Below are positions 61,093 through 64,000 of a stretch of 64,000 nucleotides of DNA, one piece after another. The notes beneath the pieces were generated by a model. It did not search any database and was not told the origin of the DNA. It saw only the letters and a program-made list of their open reading frames with translations. The position numbers and the translations under genes are program-made. This DNA comes from an uncultured Lachnospiraceae bacterium (GTDB lineage Bacteria; Bacillota; Clostridia; Lachnospirales; Lachnospiraceae): NCBI GenBank assembly GCA_947588675.1, contig CANPYY010000003.1:1-64000 (forward strand), written 5' to 3'. Every line of letters starts with the position of its first letter. Within the stretch, counting starts at the first letter, position 1.

Positions 61093-61121
61093 TTGAGTTT
61101 TTTAATGAACTCTGTTACAAT
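61093..61121 (+). promoter_or_regulatory. sigma-A promoter for the second GH10 gene
   Basis: TTGAGT (61093-61098) and TACAAT (61116-61121) with a 17-base spacer; the start point would be near 61128, giving a leader of about 56 bases before the start at 61184. Confidence 0.6.
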
Positions 61122-61183
61122 ATTAACGCAATATTAATAGAAAGGAGATTAGCGTAACGGAAATATTACATGTATTTCCTGTT

Positions 61184-62836
61184 ATGCGGAAAAAAATGAA
61201 AAAAACATTAAAAAAAGCATTTTCATTAGTTCTGTGCATGTCAATGGTTCTTACACTTGCCGCAGTTACACCTGAAGTAAAAGCAGCTCCAAAGGCAAAG
61301 AAGATTACCTTAAATGTAAAGAAGAAGACATTGACTGTAGGAAACAAGGTTACACTTAAAGTTAAGAAAGTTAAACCTTCAAAAGCAAGTAAAAAAGTAA
61401 CTTGGAAGACAAGCAACAAGAAAGTTGCAAGCGTAAGCAAAAAGGGTGTTGTAAAAGCTAAAGCAGTCGGTAGCGCAAAGATTACCGCAACAGCTACGGC
61501 AAACAAAAAAGTTAAGGCTACATGTAAGATTACAGTCAAAGAGGCAAAAGCAGAGGATACTCCTGTACAGCCTACGGCAAATGTGCCTACAATAAATCCG
61601 GCAAACCCGACACAGAATCCGGGCGGCAATGTATTGTCTACACAGGAACCGGCTGCAGAGCCTACAAAAACGCCAAGACCATCACCTACACCATTTGAAT
61701 TGCCTGAGGATGCAATGAAAGATTATGCAAGCTTTGATGTAGGAACTGTTGTAAACAGAGATAAGACTTTGGATAAGTCGTTTACACAGCTTGCAGCACA
61801 GCAGTTTGACATTGTTTCATTTGAAAATGAAATGAAAGGTTATTCACTTATTGACGTAGGAGCTTCACAGCAGGCTGTTGCTACTGAAGGCGAAACAGTA
61901 GTAAAATGCCAGTTTGGTACTGCTGACGAGATGGTTCAGTGGGCTGTTGATAACGGACTTAAAGTCCGCGGACATGTATTATTCTGGGAACAGAGCATGG
62001 CTAATGCTTTCTTCTATCAGGGATATGACGAAAACGGAGAACTTGTAGATGCTGAAACTCTTAAAGCACGTATGGAGAGTTATGCAAATCAGGTTATCGG
62101 ACACTTTGAAGAAAAGTTCCCGGGTGAAGTTGTCGCATGGGATGTAGTTAATGAAGCTATTAATGCTGATAGTTCGGAAAAAGATGAAACAACAGGTTTA
62201 TACCTCAACAATACGGGTAACTTCTATAAAATTCTTGGCGGAGAGTATATCAAATATGCTTTTGAATATGCTCAGGCTGCCAAAAAGGCTGCAAATGAAA
62301 AGATTCAGCTGTTTTATAATGATTTCAACTGCTTCCAGTCGCCAAAGACTAACCGAATCGTTGATCTTATTAATTATCTGAATGCAGATGAAAAACTTCT
62401 TGATTGTATGGGTATGGAAGGATATGTACTTACATATTGGCCGAATGCATCTGAGGTTAAGAGCGCAATGGAAAAATTTGCAGGACTTGGAGTTAAAGTT
62501 GGTATTAACGAGCTTTGTGTAAGGTTAAGCCAGCATTATAATAATCCTGAAAATTCACCTATTACAGATAAAAATATAGAAGACCATGCTAAAAAATGTG
62601 AAGATATGTTCAAGGTATACTGTGAATTTAATAAGGCTCATCCTGATACACTTACAAATGTAAGCATCTGGGCACTGTTTGACAGACCTGACCTTATTGC
62701 AGAATTTGATAAGCCTGAAGGAGAACGTCATTATGATTATGATGTATATGGAACACATTCAGGACTGTTTGACGAGAATTATAAGGCTAAGGATGCCTTT
62801 AACAGGGTTATAGCAGTATTAAAGGAATACGTTTAA
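61184..62836 (+). CDS. Secreted GH10 endo-xylanase with N-terminal cationic Ig-like module
   Basis: 550 residues. Signal peptide (about 1-34), a lysine-rich Big_2-type Ig-like module (about 35-125), a Pro/Thr linker with TPRPSPTPFELPE, and a GH10 domain (about 178-550). GH10 signatures: FDIVSFENEMKG, LKVRGHVLFWEQS, acid/base Glu324 in WDVVNEAI, nucleophile Glu443 in INELCV (usually TELD) and WALFDR. It hydrolyses the xylan backbone outside the cell. The start is uncertain: a strong aaaggag site (61141-61147) has no ATG at normal distance, and candidate starts are 61184 and 61196. It has its own promoter and a terminator, so it is a single-gene unit, not related by position to the other GH10 gene. 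Confidence 0.9.
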   Translation: MRKKMKKTLKKAFSLVLCMSMVLTLAAVTPEVKAAPKAKKITLNVKKKTLTVGNKVTLKVKKVKPSKASKKVTWKTSNKKVASVSKKGVVKAKAVGSAKITATATANKKVKATCKITVKEAKAEDTPVQPTANVPTINPANPTQNPGGNVLSTQEPAAEPTKTPRPSPTPFELPEDAMKDYASFDVGTVVNRDKTLDKSFTQLAAQQFDIVSFENEMKGYSLIDVGASQQAVATEGETVVKCQFGTADEMVQWAVDNGLKVRGHVLFWEQSMANAFFYQGYDENGELVDAETLKARMESYANQVIGHFEEKFPGEVVAWDVVNEAINADSSEKDETTGLYLNNTGNFYKILGGEYIKYAFEYAQAAKKAANEKIQLFYNDFNCFQSPKTNRIVDLINYLNADEKLLDCMGMEGYVLTYWPNASEVKSAMEKFAGLGVKVGINELCVRLSQHYNNPENSPITDKNIEDHAKKCEDMFKVYCEFNKAHPDTLTNVSIWALFDRPDLIAEFDKPEGERHYDYDVYGTHSGLFDENYKAKDAFNRVIAVLKEYV

Positions 62837-62865
62837 TATTTGAAGTAATAGAAAGTCAATAATAA

Positions 62866-62910
62866 TGGAGGCTGCGGCTTATACATAAGTACAGGTCGCA
62901 GCCTCCGTTT
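62866..62910. terminator. Terminator after the GH10 gene (convergent junction)
   Basis: GGAGGCTGCG (62866-62875) pairs perfectly with CGCAGCCTCC (62896-62905), followed by GTTTT on the plus strand. It lies between the plus-strand GH10 gene and the minus-strand zinc-ribbon gene and may serve both. Confidence 0.8.
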
Positions 62911-62924
62911 TGATTATTAATTTG

Positions 62925-63623
62925 TTAATTCATAATTCCGTTAATATATTCGTCAATAAGTGAATCCGCCATTGCAGGGTCAATATCCGGCATATTAAAG
63001 AAAAGGCGTTCTTTTACTTTTTCACAATAATTAAAATAATTAATTTCATCAGATACTTCAGCGTCTTTCATTGATTCTAACGTATTTAAATCAATATTTT
63101 CCGAGAGCCATTTATTGATAGCTTCAATAGCCCGGTCTTCGCTGCCAATCTGTGACTTGATGGATCTGGATTTATTAAACATTGCAATACCGCCTATGAA
63201 AAACAGAACAAATACGGCAAGAAGTATATACTGCGTAAATGAGGCTGATACAAAGCTTAATATTCCGCTTATATTAACTATGCAGAATACTATCCCGATG
63301 ACGCCGACTATTATACAGGTATATGCGCTGAACAGGTATTCCTGGTACTGGTCGGATTTTTTCACGAATGAACCGGAAGTAACAAGCGATTCTTCGGACA
63401 GAATATTTTCGGGGTCTTCAGTATCGGGATTAATGTTTTCAATTTCTGGTTTTTCACCAAATTCATCAAATTCATTAAATTCGTCAAATAGCGGCTGTTC
63501 GCTATTTTTATCTTCGGTATCTTCATTAATATCATCTAAGGATTCTACAAGTGGAACCCTGCAGTCATAGCAGTTGGTTACACCTTCACGGTATTCACAT
63601 TTGCAGACAGGACACCATGGCAT
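62925..63623 (-). CDS. Zinc-ribbon membrane protein of unknown function
   Basis: A 232-residue protein I cannot assign to a named family. It begins with a zinc ribbon (Cys4, Cys7, Cys18, Cys21 in WCPVCKCEYREG and NCYDCRVPL), followed by an acidic, Asp/Glu/Asn-rich stretch (about 30-80), two membrane helices (about 97-120 and 130-150) and a soluble helical C-terminal part. An aggagg site precedes the ATG at 63623. It starts 14 bases after the end of tyrS on the same strand, so the two probably form an operon. Proteins of this general form are common in clostridial genomes next to housekeeping genes, and the function is open. Confidence 0.75.
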   Translation of the reverse strand: MPWCPVCKCEYREGVTNCYDCRVPLVESLDDINEDTEDKNSEQPLFDEFNEFDEFGEKPEIENINPDTEDPENILSEESLVTSGSFVKKSDQYQEYLFSAYTCIIVGVIGIVFCIVNISGILSFVSASFTQYILLAVFVLFFIGGIAMFNKSRSIKSQIGSEDRAIEAINKWLSENIDLNTLESMKDAEVSDEINYFNYCEKVKERLFFNMPDIDPAMADSLIDEYINGIMN

Positions 63624-63637
63624 AATTTCGACCTCCT

Positions 63638-64000
63638 TTATTCAGGTTTGTACAGATGGAATGCCTTTTTGCCTCGTTTGATGAGCAGAGCTCCATCTGA
63701 GTTCATATCGTCAAGTGTAAATGTTTTTGAAAAATCAGTACACTTAACATCATTTACTGTTACTCCGCCCTGGGTAATATTTCTTCTGGCGTCTCCTCGG
63801 CTTGAGCAAAGTCCGCCGTCGCACAGGAGAGTTATAAGGTCAATGCCTTCCTCAAATCTTTCCTTTGAATATGTCGTGGTAGGAATGTCCTCCGTATTCA
63901 TTGAACCGCCGAAAAGTGATTTTGAAGCTTCGAGCGCTTTTTCCGCCGCTTCTTCGCCATGTACGATTTTGGTTACTTCATAAGCAAGAACCTCTTTTGC
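63638..64000 (-). CDS. tyrS: Tyrosyl-tRNA synthetase, C-terminal part (5' end outside window)
   Basis: Charges tRNA-Tyr with tyrosine. Only the last 120 residues are in the window; the frame stays open to the edge. The upstream residues AKEVLAYEVTKIVHGEEAAE and KALEASKSLFGG match the end of the bacterial TyrS catalytic/anticodon part, and the final 70 residues form the S4 RNA-binding domain (LLCDGGLCSSRGDARRNITQ, GGVTVNDVK, LIKRGKKAFHLYK). An ATG at 63899-63901 is internal, not the start. Confidence 0.93.
   Translation of the reverse strand, partial: AKEVLAYEVTKIVHGEEAAEKALEASKSLFGGSMNTEDIPTTTYSKERFEEGIDLITLLCDGGLCSSRGDARRNITQGGVTVNDVKCTDFSKTFTLDDMNSDGALLIKRGKKAFHLYKPE

Noticed and set aside
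63638..63901. A separate 87-residue S4-domain protein (heat-shock RqcP-like) at the right edge
   Set aside because: The frame continues upstream of the internal ATG to the window edge with tyrosyl-tRNA synthetase sequence, so it is the C-terminal domain of tyrS.
1..64000. CRISPR arrays, insertion sequences, prophage genes or toxin-antitoxin pairs
   Set aside because: No regularly spaced repeats, transposase or integrase motifs, or phage genes were seen on either strand; the accessory regions look like ordinary metabolic cassettes.

Overview
The window is an AT-rich, very gene-dense chromosomal segment from a low-GC Gram-positive anaerobe, most probably a xylan-degrading Lachnospiraceae bacterium (Butyrivibrio/Roseburia-like). 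Evidence: the Firmicutes gene order dprA-topA-codY, rpsB-tsf, ylxM-ffh-rpsP-khpA-rimM-trmD-rplS-lepB-rbgA, pyrH-frr-uppS-cdsA-dxr-rseP-ispG-polC and rimP-nusA-rnpM-rplGA-infB-rbfA-nrnA-truB-ribF; the presence of CodY and PolC; sporulation-family genes yqfC/yqfD; and several secreted xylanolytic enzymes carrying lysine-rich Ig-like or fn3-like modules. The genus is inferred. No phage, insertion sequence, CRISPR array or rRNA was seen, and there is one tRNA (Glu, CTC). No gap between genes exceeds about 250 bases.

Layout. 1-5.9 kb: end of dprA, topA, codY, then rpsB-tsf behind a strong promoter and a foldable leader. 5.9-9.0 kb: a divergent lysR / alpha-beta hydrolase pair around a perfect palindrome, and a DUF3737 beta-helix protein. 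9.1-12.3 kb: a copper P-type ATPase followed by a NusG-domain-II protein and a Gx-family membrane protein (a pair resembling EetA/EetB). 12.3-14.5 kb (minus): a translationally coupled araC-chromate transporter pair, divergent from 14.7-21.8 kb, a three-gene secreted cassette (beta-helix GH141-like enzyme and two GH43 enzymes). 21.9-27.7 kb: the signal recognition particle/ribosome-maturation operon. 28-33.8 kb: a DUF5688 protein, galE, and a second cassette (GH10 xylanase and SGNH esterase). 34-44.9 kb: pyrH to polC (translation, undecaprenyl and phospholipid synthesis, MEP pathway, replication). 45-54.2 kb: a MarR-CBS regulator, tRNA-Glu, and the nusA-infB operon through ribF. 54.2-61 kb: an acyltransferase, yqfC-yqfD-phoH-ybeY, a DUF3048 lipoprotein and a SpoVB/MurJ-like flippase. 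61.2-62.8 kb: a second GH10 xylanase with its own promoter. 62.9-64 kb (minus): a zinc-ribbon membrane protein and the 3' end of tyrS.

How it fits together. The backbone is housekeeping DNA processing, translation and envelope synthesis. Xylanolytic genes sit at three seams of this backbone. Together they encode backbone cleavage (two GH10), side-chain or oligosaccharide trimming (two GH43 and a GH141-like enzyme) and probable deacetylation (SGNH esterase), all exported. Four share a strongly cationic N-terminal Ig-like module and the two GH43 proteins end in a cationic fn3-like module, suggesting a common way of staying at the cell surface or on acidic xylan. The AraC regulator beside the first cassette has two near-identical half-sites 21 bp apart in the divergent promoter region, a plausible control point. 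In Bacillus tsf and pyrH are adjacent, whereas here they are about 28 kb apart, with the ffh block and two enzyme cassettes between them.
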